Positions 1 through 11,609 of a DNA stretch of 64,000 nucleotides are shown here, one piece after another (the stretch's first letter is position 1; each line of letters starts with the position of its first letter). The notes below the pieces were generated by a model, which worked only from the letters and a program-made list of their open reading frames with translations, ran no database searches and was not told the origin of the DNA. The translations under genes were made by a program, and so were the position numbers. This stretch comes from Erigeron canadensis (taxonomy: Eukaryota > Streptophyta > Magnoliopsida > Asterales > Asteraceae), in the NCBI RefSeq assembly GCF_010389155.1, contig NC_057765.1, forward strand, positions 38,769,559 to 38,833,558, written 5' to 3'.

Positions 1-1198
1 CACCATTTAAAGAAAACCCAAGTGATGATGGAACCTTGAATTCTGGCATCATTGGAATCATAGATACTACTGAATTATAATTAGCTGCTGCTGATGAATT
101 TGGGTCTTGATCAATAATAGGAGTACTTGTCATCATGAAAGAATTATTCATTGTACCCCTTGCTGTAATTCCAGTCAACAATTCCAAAGCCGAAATCTGA
201 TGACCCGAACAAGTAGTACTAATTGTGGCATTAGTATTCGAATTAGCTTGTTGGATGTATTCCGAAAAGTTCTTGAAATTTTGAGTGGATGGAAACCCTA
301 AATTTAGATCTTGTCCATAATGATCATGATGAAGATGAGATAGTATATTGGAGGATGTAGATACAGAAGGTATAGCTAAATCAGGAAGCTTTTTCGATAC
401 CGAAGAAATAGAAGATGATGATCTTTTGTTCTTTCTTGATCCACCACCAACAGGAATATTTCTAAGGGTTCCTCCTTCAGTCCAATACCTTCTACAAGTC
501 TTACAAAAATATCTTGGTTGTGAAAGACTATAATTGTTGTAGTAACAGAATTTCGTGTTAGTCGAATCGCACCTTGGACAATTTACAGCTGCTGCTTTTT
601 GTGGTCTGACTCTTCTTTCAAAAGATGATGAAGAACTTGAAGATGGTTTATTTGAGAGATTATTATTATTGTTGTTGTTGTTGTTACTAGTTGAATTTGT
701 GGGGTTTTGGACTATTTCTTCCATTGGCTTCACTACTATCTCCTATTTATGCACAATGAAAAAGATATACAAAAAGCTAGTGAGATTATAAATTTGGAAA
801 AAGATTGAAAAAAGATATATTAGACATAAAGATGTTTTAAAGCTTCAAGATTTGCAGACAAATGAACAAAAACAAAGAAATTGCCTTTATGCTTTTCAGA
901 ATCATCCATAAAAAATCAATCTAGCTAGCTTCAAGAAAAAGCTAGGAAACACACATTAAAATTAATTCTTATATCATATACATGGTTATATAAATTATGT
1001 AAAGTAAAAGTGAAAGATACATGTTGAAAAGATATGCAAAGTGAGATAAAAAAGAAGAAAAGACACACATATATAAAGAACATCAGTGGACACTTACATA
1101 TGTACACTAGCTAGCTTATGAATCATATATATTATATTTGATCACAATCTTAATTTGTCTATAAAATTTGCTTAGCTAGCTAGGTTATATTCATATAT

Positions 1199-1229
<31 letters not shown>

Positions 1230-1312
1230 GATTTTAATTAGTAGAGGTGATTGATGATAAAGAAGGTGATAGATCCAGTTATATATACCTGTGGCCAGTG
1301 AGGCCTGTCCAT
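1..1312 (-). CDS. Dof-type zinc-finger transcription factor, 3' end beyond window
   Basis: Plant-specific Dof DNA-binding protein, expected to act in the nucleus on AAAG-core promoter sites. Exon 1 is 1312-1289 and encodes MDRPHWPQ; the intron is 1288-743; exon 2 starts at 742 and runs off the window with no stop. The short first exon joining to [10 protein letters not shown] is the arrangement I know from the DOF4.6 (VDOF1-like) group, which also decided the start codon; an internal ATG at 724 is the alternative. The Dof finger is at about residues 61-115, with Cys63, Cys66, Cys88 and Cys91 in the CX2CX21CX2C spacing and the [14 protein letters not shown] core. It is preceded by nine Asn and seven Ser in a row and followed by a basic RKNKR segment. 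The visible tail is Ser/Asn-rich, as usual for the family. Family assignment is certain; the subgroup is inferred from the N-terminus. Confidence 0.93.
1202..1229. repeat. (TG)14 microsatellite in Dof intron 1
   Basis: Fourteen uninterrupted TG dinucleotides lie inside the Dof intron, about 60 bases from its 5' splice site on the transcribed strand. Such a tract is probably length-polymorphic. Confidence 0.97.
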
Positions 1313-1634
1313 GGCTGAAGGAATATGCAGATCGATAGAGAGAAATTATAAAAGAAATTAAGAAAAAAGAGAGTGATGGCCTCCTTTTAACTTTCCACTG
1401 TTCTTGAAAAAAGTATAGAAAGAATGTTTTTGATGGCTTCTGTGGACTATGTGCTCTGACTGCTGTCTATGTATTTATGTACACATTATTATATTGTTAT
1501 ACTAGCTAATCAATCCGGATTCAATCCGGGACGTTGCAAATATGTTTCGTTATATATACAAAATAAAAATTGTTATACAAGACAAACTTTGATTTTAACA
1601 TTACCAAACATTGAATTCAATAATATTAATAAGA

Positions 1635-2041
1635 CCGAAGCTTCAGAGTAGAATAATATTAACAACATCATCCGTAGATAAAAATAATATAACCTACAAC
1701 CTATAAAACAAAACACAATTCAAATATATATAACTATAAACTCGAAACACCAAAAGAGTTAAACCTATGTAGTTATGTATTTTAACTCCAAAATAAATTT
1801 TTACTTGGAGATATATATGAATAAATATCAGTAATTTCCGAAGCTTCAAAGTAGAATAATATTAACAACATCAACGGTAGATAAAAATAATATAATATAC
1901 AACCTATAAAAACAAAACATGATTCAAATATCTATAATTATAATCTCGAAACACTAAAAGAGCTAAAACCTATGTAGCAATGTATTTTAACTCTAAAATT
2001 TTTTTTTACTTAGAGATAAATATGAAAAAATATCATTAATT
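1635..2041. repeat. 203-bp tandem duplication
   Basis: Copy 1 (1635-1837) and copy 2 (1838-2041) align almost end to end. Both begin CCGAAGCTTCA(G/A)AGTAG, both contain AATAATATTAACAACATCA and ACCTATGTAG, and both end in an AAATATCA(G/T)TAATT segment. They differ by scattered substitutions and small indels, so the duplication is not recent. Confidence 0.9.
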
Positions 2042-2471
2042 AAAATTTATAAATATTTCATCAAGAACTAAATGAAAATCTTGAACTATGATAGTCAAAA
2101 AAAAGGAATATGCTAAATTAAAATAAATATTTATTTGTAATATGACATCTTTAATTATATAAAATGTAGGGAAGAATTATAATATGACACATCAGATTCT
2201 TTCTTCTAGAAACAATTTTTCATTATTAATAATAGAGATTCGTAATGAAGTATATAAACTTTGTCATGTGAAAATTCATTTTGTGTTTTTGATCTATAAA
2301 GTATTATAAGCTATTAATGTTAATTTTAAAGGCTGTCATTATTATTTTTTTAAAATTAAATATTAAAATTTAAAAATCTAAGCTTAAATCTTGACAATGG
2401 ATTTTTAATCTAAAAATTAAAAATTATTACAATTTAACTAGTCAAGTTGAAAAAACATTAAAAGAACACCA

Positions 2472-2540
2472 CTCACTTCCTAGTTTTTAGTTTTATGCAG
2501 TTTAGGGCTCACTTCCTAGTTTTTAGTTTTATGCAGTTTT
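2472..2540. repeat. 36-bp direct tandem repeat
   Basis: The segment CTCACTTCCTAGTTTTTAG followed by TTTTATGCAGTTT occurs at 2472 and again at 2508 with no mismatch in the shared core, giving a 36-bp period. Confidence 0.9.
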
Positions 2541-3255
2541 TGACTCTTGCATGTGTGTAAAAATGGTCATGTACATATCAGAGATTCAACAACTCTAGCA
2601 TGTTTCAAAGTGATATATCATTCACATATTTGTTATTTTATATGCATTCATATTATTGTTCTCTAATCCAATTGGTTAACTTAATTTGCACATTAAAATT
2701 TCCTTAAATACTGCTAAAGTATTAAGGTTATATACCGTTCAATACGTTTATCTACTTTGTTACATCACAGCGTAAAATATCGATATACCTTTTTCTCAAA
2801 AAATAGAAAATTGATTATAAACATGAGTTTTTTTCAATTCCTTCAAAGCCACATTTAGTGCATCACTGGTTCTATCATTGTCTTTTTTTAAAAATAAAAT
2901 GAGTTTTGCTAAACAAAACCCTATCTAACAGCTTTCATTAAAGTGCATTAATTAGTTATATACTTAGCATAAAATTCTGTGGACCGGTATTTAATTTGGA
3001 AGCGTACAATCTCTTTATGCACATTAAATGAAGCCCTAAGGACTTCCTTTAATATTTTCTAAAATGAAATTATGCACCAACATTGTTTCCAACAAGTTGA
3101 AAAAAACCTTGAATTTTCTTGATTGCTTCCTTGGTTTTTAACTAGTTCAGCCTAATTTAGCTAGGATGAATATATATAGGTCCGAATCCAAAAAATCAAA
3201 CGTTAAAAAAAATGAAAAAAAAAAAAGTTGAAAAAAAAAAAAATTCAATAATTAA

Positions 3256-3593
3256 GGGGGTGTTTGGTAGAAGAGAATCATAGAAAATGGAGATGTAATA
3301 GAGAATGAAAATAGTGCGAAAAAGAATGAGTATTTGGAAAGAGAATGAATTCCGTTGTTTGATACTCACAGAGAATTAATATATATAAAAAAATAAAATT
3401 TTAAATAATAATACATTTATTACATATAACATCTTTAAAAAAAAAAAAATTCATTCTCACCCATTCTCTACAAATAGAGAATGAAATTGATTCTCCTTTC
3501 TCCTTTCTCATTCCCTTTTTTCGTCGCAAACAAACAAGGGAAATCTTTCTTATTCTCTTTCTTTCCTTTTTCATTCCATCATACCAAATACCC
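3256..3593. mobile_element. PIF/Harbinger (Tourist-like) MITE, copy 1
   Basis: A 338-bp element bounded by terminal inverted repeats GGGGGTGTTTGGTA and TACCAAATACCC and flanked on both sides by TAA (3253-3255 and 3594-3596), the 3-bp target duplication typical of PIF/Harbinger. It has no ORF. A second copy lies at 42012-42365 and shares the internal text, including GAATTCCGTTGTTTG/GGATTCCGTTGTTTG and the AATAATACATTTATTACATA core. Confidence 0.88.
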
Positions 3594-4175
3594 TAAGATA
3601 CACTTCCCACGATGCATTTAAATGAATAACATTTAAAATTCAAATGAATAACATTAATAAACCCCACATTTGATTAAGTAATAGTTTCTCGTCTGCTGAA
3701 ACCGATCGACTATTTTATTCACCATACTTCAACTAATTAATAAATGTAAAAAGTGACTATGTTTTTATGGGTGGTTGTGCTTATTAACTTGCAAGTTTTT
3801 TTGTTGTTGGAATGATCTTATCCTACAAGGAGAATTTTCTCATTTCATTTTGTAGTCAAGCGTTTGTAATCTTGTATCCGAATCATTAGTGCGCTTTTGC
3901 ATTGTAGAGTATTTGTTTTGTTACAATAAATTAGTATAAGTTTTCATCTTAAGTTAAAAAGGAGTAATTAAAAGAATACATATAAAGGAGTCAAAAAATA
4001 TAGTTTTGGAGTGTGGGCAACTTAATTTGTCAAATTCTCAGGCGCCCTTAAATTGATAATTAAGTAGGAAAAAAAAAAGCTATAGATCATCACGACAAAA
4101 TTTTCTCAAATTACAAGTATTTTATATATTGATACGTTATGATTTAAACCATTATTAGTAGAAGTAGTAGTATAT

Positions 4176-4460
4176 AGGGATGAGCATTTGGACCGAAACT
4201 CGTAGCCTGAACCGACCCGTCCAAAACACTAACGGGCCGGGTCGTGGGTCATGTTTTTAGTGCATTCGCGGGTCAAAGATTGAACGGGCCGGGCTAGGTC
4301 GGATGAAGCCAAAAAACCAAAAAATTGTTAAAGAAACCCGTAACCCGCCCGTGACCCGAACCGAACCGACCCGGACCTTTACGGGCCGGGTCACGGTTCC
4401 ATTTTTCATGTTTTTGCGGGTCACGGGTCAGGACGAGTTTCGACCCGTACACATCCCTGG
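4176..4460. mobile_element. Non-autonomous DNA element rich in GGGCCGGGTC, 8/9-bp target duplication
   Basis: About 285 bp. The left end AGGGATGAGC and right end ACATCCCTGG are inverted, and the flanks carry TAGTATATA at 4168-4176 and 4461-4469. Read as 8 bp this suggests hAT, as 9 bp Mutator. The interior is locally GC-rich, with repeated ACGGGCCGGGTC and GACCCG motifs in both orientations, unlike the AT-rich surroundings. There is no plausible protein; an ORF at 4303 is only the repeat read through. Confidence 0.75.
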
Positions 4461-4469
4461 TAGTATATA

Positions 4470-5119
4470 TGTATCCCTAAAGTATTTGGAGCATTAGTAT
4501 ACATAAAAAGTATATTTGTATACATAAAAAATATATAAATATACTTTCTATGTATACTAATATGGAGGTAAAAAAAAATTATATTTGAAATTTGGATTAT
4601 CCAGGTATAACCGAGTAACATGATATTTTATTTTTGATAAAAGTTGTCGATCGGATTCTAGTATATTTGAGCAAATAACTTGCTAAATGGATCATTTAAA
4701 AAATTTTCCAAGACGGTTTTATTTGTCTAAAAAAGTGGTTAACCCCTTAGTAAGCTGGGATAAATTTTGTTGATAAAAACAAGGATTTTCAAATAAATGT
4801 AGAAATTTAAAGTAAATAATTGTAATATATGCCAAAACAACTAGATGGAATAAAAATCATTAAACTCCATACATATATTGTTTTGATCATTCATGTTTTT
4901 GGGGTTACTTAATTAATCAGTGTTATCTTTTTGTATTGCATTTCGGTCCACCGCCATATGATCAATGATCGAAAGGAAACAAATAGCACCATCATTAATC
5001 TTATGAATTTATGTGACAATTTCGGACTCGCAAGACAAAGGAAATGCTAAAGGAGCCTGATGAGCTTACCAAAATCAAGAATGAAACGCACTTTAAATTA
5101 TGTATAGTGATCTTTATAT

Positions 5120-5154
<35 letters not shown>

Positions 5155-7620
5155 CTGCGTTGTTTAATTTGTGTCATTGGATATTTGGATCTAGGCATAT
5201 ATACTTGCAATTCTGTGACACAAACGTCATTGGAAACAATATATCACACGTACCTTTTTGGTATTGCTTATGGACCTATAGCTATATGGTTTTAATAGAT
5301 TTGCTATTCTCGTTTAAGAAGTTGCATTCTAAACAATAATAACACGTTTTTAAAGAATCTCAAACATTTTAAGAAAGTTCGATCTATAATTTATAGATAA
5401 CATTGCTTTCGGACAAAAACCTAGCTAGTAGCTAGGTTGACGTACGTGTTAGGCTTGGAAGGAATTTGATCGATTCAAACACAAAAAAAACCCAAAAGAC
5501 ACTACCAAAAAGATCAACTAATAAAGAAAACATAGACTTACATATATACCATTAAATTACTATCAAACTACGTACCAACTATCAGTATATTGATAAATAC
5601 GAGTTGGTGGCCTTGGTTATATCGGTGCGAGCAAAATGCTCCCTCTGCGCAAAAGATTCTCAAAAATGTGTTTTACGTTTAAATTGAAGTTGGATATACA
5701 GGATCAATAATACTGGTAGATTCAAATTTACCATTCAAACTGATCTTTATACGAAAAATAGAGGGGCACAATTCAATTAACACAACAGGTTTATATATAG
5801 AGAGCATTTTTGATAACGTACACCAGCCCGTTTCTATGTATTCGAAGAAAAAAATAACGTAGTTCGAATATCTTCTTAATTAACAAAAGGTCTCTATTTA
5901 TTTTTATTTTTTTCCCTTTCAAACATTTTTTCCTCGAACAAAACTAAAAACTTTGAACATCTTTTGTTTTATCCCCCAAATCCACTAGCTAGCCTTTTTA
6001 ACTACTTTTCCATAAACCTACGACCCATTTCATTTACATGTATGATTTATAATATTTATTTCCTTTTTGTAGTAGTAGTAGTAGTAGTGAGACATGCATG
6101 AAAGAATTATAAGTTAAGCGAAAAAGACTATTATGAGAAAGAAATAGAAAGAACGGTTTGTCTTGGACCACGTCTGCTTCATGTAGTTGAGTGATTAAGA
6201 TGTTTAAACGGTTTACAAAATAGCTAGCTAGCTATATATATATATATCTAGCTAGATAAGTGGAAAATGATGTTTTGATAAATACGTATTTCAGTTCTAG
6301 CTAGCTAACTAATTTAGAAGAGACAATTAAATTAAGCTGATTTTGTTAAGTTATTGGATGTCGCGTATGTATAGTACTTGATTGAGCTTAATATGTGATG
6401 AATCGTTGATCTTTCAACTAATAAGAGTACGTATAAGATATGATATTATATGTAAGTACTGTATGTCAAACATGCTCTAATTAAACAATATAATAAAATT
6501 AATTACCTAAACTCCTAAACGTACACTTTTTTTCATTTAAATACACTATAATAATAATGAAGTATATATCCATATTCATATTGAGAAAGATAATAATAGA
6601 AGAGGCCGGGGATGTTTTAAAAGAAAAGGATGTTGCCGTGAAGGAATGTATGATTGCGGTAGTTAATGAAAGTGGGTGGTGGGGGCCGCAACAAACAAAC
6701 ATCATTTGGCGCATGCTGAATTATTCAAACACTGTTCTTTCGATCGATTTCATCTCATCTCATTAATATGATATGTCACGTGAGTGATTATCCCCCACAG
6801 CTTCCTCGATTCTGCTTTTCCACGTCACCCACCTATACGTATGGATTTAATTGGGGGCTTCTTTTTCTTTCCAAACTCCAAATTTGTTTGGAGATACGTA
6901 TGCAATTCCCTATGGATAAAGTACGACTATCTAACTTCCTTAAATTTAACTGTATTTGCTTCCAATTAAAAAGTTTGGAAAGTGGAACGAACAATAGTTA
7001 ATTTGGACGAACAATATGGCGAATTTAAAAAGTTTCAATTCTTTTCTTTTTTAAAAGCTTGTAGATTTTCGGTCGTTTGGAGGATACGAATACGAACACC
7101 TTAATCACGCTTGGCAAGATTTAAAATCAATGATTAAGAATTTAAATCTTGTTTAACCAAAATATTTATGCAGTAGTTTTCATTTGGGCCAAGTCTCTCT
7201 TCAAGAGAAGAGAATTAATTTGTTCAAATATTCCTGGATGTCTTGTGTGAGTTGTGTCTATATAAAAGTGTACCAAAAAAGTTTCGCATATGTTCAGTTT
7301 AGTTTGGGCCTTTGGGAATAATATAATTTGGGCCTTTGGGTCATGCTTTAGACTCAAAGAATGAGACGACTCCGGGCTCATACACATAAGCACGATCCAT
7401 AGATTATAATGAAGTAATGAACACCATTTAAAGTACGAGTATATAATAATTTAGTTTAATTTATCAAAAAGATAATTAATAGAAGATTAGTTTAAAGCAA
7501 GGATATATACCAAGAAAGTGAAAAACAAATATAGAGTTGATGTATCATATCGGCAAAAAGCACCGAGACAGATATATGAAAGTGTAATGATAGGCAATTT
7601 GATAATGAATTTATGTGTCA
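4470..7620. other. Gene-free AT-rich spacer
   Basis: No coding region is supported. It includes the TA microsatellite, a GTAGTAG run near 6070, and a palindromic tract at about 6221-6256 in which CTAGCTAG units flank a TA run and could fold back. Short ORFs at 6557 and 6768 match no family I recognise. Confidence 0.55.
5115..5154. repeat. (TA)n microsatellite
   Basis: A run of alternating TA with one phase slip. Short ORFs called across it on both strands encode only Ile/Tyr runs and are not genes. Confidence 0.95.
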
Positions 7621-8038
7621 TTACAACAATATTGTATTTGTTTACATTTTTAGGTGAGTGTGAACGAATTAAAAATTTTGTCACGCTTTTTAGTGTGTAG
7701 AAATATATTGAATTAAAAGTGTATGGAAATTTCTGCACACTAAAAAGTGTGTATAAATAAAAATTCACACTTTTTAGTGTGAACTTTCATAGTTATTTTG
7801 TCACGCCTCATTTATTCACGCTAATTTTTTTAGTTACCGTGGACAAATGAAGTGTGACAAAATAACTATGAAAGTTCACACTAAAAATTGTGAACTTTTA
7901 TTTCTACATACTTTTTAGAGTGGAGAAATTTTCATACACTTTTAATTTAATATATTTTTACACACTAAAAAGCGTGACAAAATTTTTAATTTGTTCACAC
8001 TCACCTAAAAGTGTAAACAAATGCAATATGATTTGTAA
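7621..8038. repeat. 418-bp foldback inverted repeat (MITE-like)
   Basis: The two arms, about 7621-7810 and 7850-8038, are reverse complements. TTACAA and TTTGTTTACA at the left match TGTAAACAAA and TTGTAA at the right; GGTGAGTGTGAAC pairs with GTTCACACTCACC; and CATAGTTATTTTGTCACGC near the centre pairs with GTGTGACAAAATAACTATG. The arms also contain the smaller palindrome CACACTAAAAAGTGTG. The loop is about 40 bases. A transcript would form one long hairpin. No clear target duplication was seen, so the superfamily is open. Confidence 0.9.
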
Positions 8039-9070
8039 AAAATGCTTAATTAATCATTTTTAAAAATACCGGACATTACGTGGCCGTCTTCTAATATATG
8101 AAAAACATGCGTTCAATCACAATGGGACAACGGGAGATCAACACCATAATAATATAATACATGATATATCGAAAGTCAGATTTTGGGTGTATATGATATA
8201 AAAGGGGTTTAGGCCGTGGACATATGATCGATATATATTAAACTTTTCTGATTATCTTATCTTCTGTTATTATATGTGTTGAAATTTCAAAATATTTATT
8301 GTATGTATTAAATTTTTCATTCTTTTCATCAATTTTGTGTATCCGTATACCTTTTCATTAAGTAACAAGTATTTTATTAATGTGACAATTGGTACATATC
8401 ATGGTCGTTTTAACAAGTTATAATATGTGAATTAAAATAGATTTTATTTAAACAAAACCAAAATAGTACATTCGATAGAAATTTAAATTTCGGGAAACTT
8501 TGATAGTTAATACTTAATACACAAAATAACAAAGGGCTAATATAATATATATTTGTACACCTATTATTTTTGTCAAATAGTTTAACATTCTTCTACTTGT
8601 TATAAGCTTACAAGAGACATCAACTTTAAATTAGGAAAACAAAAGAAGAAAATTGGTTTTGTAAAGTGGTGGGTTAACAAGATTACAAGACTAGAGTCAC
8701 TAAACCCAACTACTTTTATCTTTTGTCCATAAGTTGGACAAATTTTCTTTAGATAATAAGGGAACTGATCACTAGCTATACAATTTTCTTTGGTTATTTT
8801 TTAACTTGTTATTATACCAATGTATTGACTAGAAAATGTCCCGTAATTTATGGCATTGACGCATTGGAGAGTTGTGTTAAAAGAATTAAAATTGTTATAT
8901 AAGCAATCGTGGCACGCGGTGGTCAAACTTCAATGGTTTGTTCACGGTTGACACATGCAACTAATACTGTATAGTTTATTCACATGTTTTCAAAATTAGT
9001 TACCTTGCACCATTGAATTGAATTCTTTAAATGTTTTCTAATATTAATGTATCACTTAATTGAAGCTTAT
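8039..9070. other. Gene-free AT-rich spacer
   Basis: AT-rich sequence with no ORF above background and no repeat that I can delimit. Confidence 0.5.
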
Positions 9071-9371
9071 CATGGTGTCCGCGCGATGCGGCGGTGACGA
9101 CGGCAATGCGGTGATCACGGGTGGCGGTGACGACTAATATTGTAAATTATTGATGTAAATCTAATTGATTATAATCAATGTATATACGTTAAGGTACGTG
9201 TATTTATTTCATTAAAAGTATTTTTAGTATATTAGTAGAGGTAATTAAATTAGTAACTAAAGAATAAGGTGATTTAGAAAATAAGAAAGAGGTATTTCTG
9301 TCATATCGCATAGAGTAACTCTCAACATTTCCAAAAATAGAAAGGGCTATTTTTTTATAATATAATATAGA
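9071..9371 (-). mobile_element. Short Helitron-like element
   Basis: On the minus strand it begins TCTATATTATATTATA after an A, and ends with the GC-rich hairpin CCGCCGCATCGCGCGG followed by ACACCATG. It has the same size and plan as the element at 44929-45219. The 3' terminal CTRR tetranucleotide is degraded, so this is an old, non-autonomous copy. Confidence 0.6.
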
Positions 9372-10396
9372 TGTATCACTTAATTGAATCTTAGGGGGAA
9401 GTAATCATGTATCTTAATTTTTCATCCCTCCCAAATCCTACCAATCAAATACCTCCAACTCAAATTTTCTTTTCAACCTTCTCAACCAACCCTCCCAACC
9501 ATTTTTAATGGCATTCATCACCTTCTCAACCCTCCCAAATTTATTTTTGTTTTCTCTTTTTAAATTAAACTAGATAATTTTTTCTATTTAAACACATTAT
9601 TGTTAAACTTAAAAATCCATTATATCAATTAAGTTAAATAATTATTAAAACAAATTATATTTAAAAAACTAACATAATCTGTAAATATATAATACTTGAT
9701 GGTATGTTTTGTAAATATTACACTATCAAATAAAAAGAAAGTAATGTCAATGTGCTGCGTTGTGCCTTTCGTCTTCTTCAAAATGCACCAGTGTATGAAA
9801 TTTTTTTTTATTTAATGTTAAACGGTCAAAAAAGAAGGTTGGGCCCCACTCCACATGCTCCCCTAACGTTCGAAATCGTCCATCCCTCCGCTGGCTTTTA
9901 TCCCGCTCACCTTCATGCCGCTGGGATGGCGGCGGTGTTCCCTCGGCGGCATGGCCAACCTGCCTGCAAGCCGCTTGCCACTCCTTTCCCCCTTACTAGT
10001 TGCCATAGTTATTTTGCCATTTTGCCACATGTCTCTTCTCTACCTATTAATAACAAAGGGTAAATAATCAACATAGTTTTATACCTCAATGTAACTCTCT
10101 ACAAAATCTACTTACAAGCATCGGGTATGGGACAGCGTGGGATCAGCATCGCCTAAGGGTAGGTCGGTGTTGAACCCCTCTCCGTCCCTCCCAATTCGGA
10201 ACTACTCACAAACCGCGACGTTAGGGGTTGCAACCAAAGATCTGACGTCGTTTCCTTTTTTTTCCCTTTTTATCATATAGATGTATGGGTATATATATAT
10301 ATACATATATATTATGGTGTATTGTTCTCCATTGTCAAGGGTAATATCGATTCTTTAAGGCAGCCTAAACGGTCCTATAGGGCTCTACAAATAAGA
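9372..10396. other. Spacer with a GC-rich island of unknown origin
   Basis: About 9840-10030 and 10100-10250 are much richer in G+C than the surroundings (GGGCCCCACTCC, ATGGCGGCGGTG, CTCCGTCCCTCCC). A 103-codon ORF at 9752-10063 covers part of it but shows no domain, and its first third is a poly-T region, so I do not call a gene. CTTAGGGGGAAGT at about 9390 recurs at about 27831 and suggests an undescribed repeat family. Confidence 0.45.
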
Positions 10397-10716
10397 TCTC
10401 TATATATAATAAAAGAAAATTTTGCTTACATCATTATTTATAAAGACAAATTTACTTGGTATTGTTAGAAAATTTTTTATAATTTTTTTCTTTTTTACTT
10501 AAATGATTTATGACATCATTTATTAGTTCATTTTTAAATTTTTTTAATTCTTTTATCAAAACAGAAGAAATTAGATATAGCTAATTAGTATATGCATTAA
10601 TCACAAATGTTAACTATAATACGTAGTACATCATAAATAATTTTTAAACATTTTTCAATAGATCAAAACAAAATTTTTCTTGATTTGCCCGCGTAGTACG
10701 CGGGTTCTTAAGCTAA
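10397..10716 (+). mobile_element. Short Helitron-like element
   Basis: Starts TCTCTATATATAATAAAAG directly after an A and ends with the hairpin CCCGCG-TAGTA-CGCGGG (10688-10704), then TTCTTAAG and CTAA. TC at the 5' end, a subterminal GC hairpin and CTRR at the 3' end are the structural marks of Helitrons. The base after CTAA is G instead of the usual T. It is non-autonomous: 320 bp and no Rep/helicase. Confidence 0.72.
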
Positions 10717-11609
10717 GTAGATATTAAGTAATAAATTGTAACATATCAAATCATAGTTTATAGATTTCTTAGATAATAGCTAACCTTTCCATTGACTTTG
10801 CTTAAACATTTTTCTCATATTTATAGAAACTTTTAATCTGTTTGTACCTTTTTTTTAATTGATTTGGCTTCTTGACACATAGTAAAAAACAAACCATTCA
10901 TGTTTTGTTTCTCTTTCTTTGATAACATATTAAGTTACTTTTTCTAGTTTACGTTTTTAATACCTTTTATCATTGACCAATCTAAATTAAACTTAAACTA
11001 ATAAAAAATTACAATATAATTTACGACATATTTTTTTATTTATTTAAAACGTCTTCAGCCACTCCTGATAGTTGAACCGTCGTCGGAGCCGGGTCCCGCC
11101 TTTTTTTTTTATTCTTCAACCACCACCTTTTTATCCTCCAATAAAATAAAACTAAATAACACAATAACGACAATTTTAACCCAAAACCGGATTCTAAATT
11201 CGGGTCGACCCGTGAATTAAAACGTTGTTTCGTTTTCAGTCGGCTTGTTTTGAACGTTGCCCATTAAGTCAAACATTGTCACTTTCAAACTATTTATATA
11301 TCTATATTATCTGTATTTATTTTCCTCATAATTTCTATATACAGAAAACTGTTTGCATAACTGACTAATACTTTTACACACACTCAAGTTTCAATTTTGG
11401 CAAATAATTCATGCACACCCAGGTTTGAATTTTTCAATTTTATACACTTAAAATTATTGAATTTCGTTTGATACTCTGTTTCTTGAAATTATTTTCATAA
11501 AGGTTCGAACTTTATTACTTTTATTGGTATTCTTTGTGATTATATTTCTGGGTTTTGAGTATTTTTAGTGAATTGATGTTTAGATATTGAAAAAGTGAAA
11601 CTTTGAGGG
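10717..11609. promoter_or_regulatory. Upstream region of the WD40 gene
   Basis: No ORF. The 5'UTR of the WD40 gene must lie in its last part. The text becomes pyrimidine- and AT-rich from about 11300, with TATTTATATATCTATATTA near 11291 as a possible TATA region, but the transcription start cannot be fixed. Confidence 0.35.

Larger units (their letters stand above)
1313..3255. other. Dof upstream region, AT-rich, without gene
   Basis: No coding signal. The stretch holds a 203-bp tandem duplication and a 36-bp tandem duplication, annotated separately, and otherwise AT-rich sequence. The motif GCTAGC/CTAGCTAG recurs here and further upstream. The Dof promoter and 5'UTR must lie just above 1312, but no TATA box can be fixed with confidence. 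Confidence 0.6.

Noticed and set aside
5001..5339. Overlapping ORFs on both strands around a TA tract
   Set aside because: Their sequence is mostly Tyr-Ile runs from the microsatellite.
9752..10063. 103-codon ORF in the GC-rich island
   Set aside because: No domain, a poly-T start, no splice or promoter context, and composition matching the island and not a gene.
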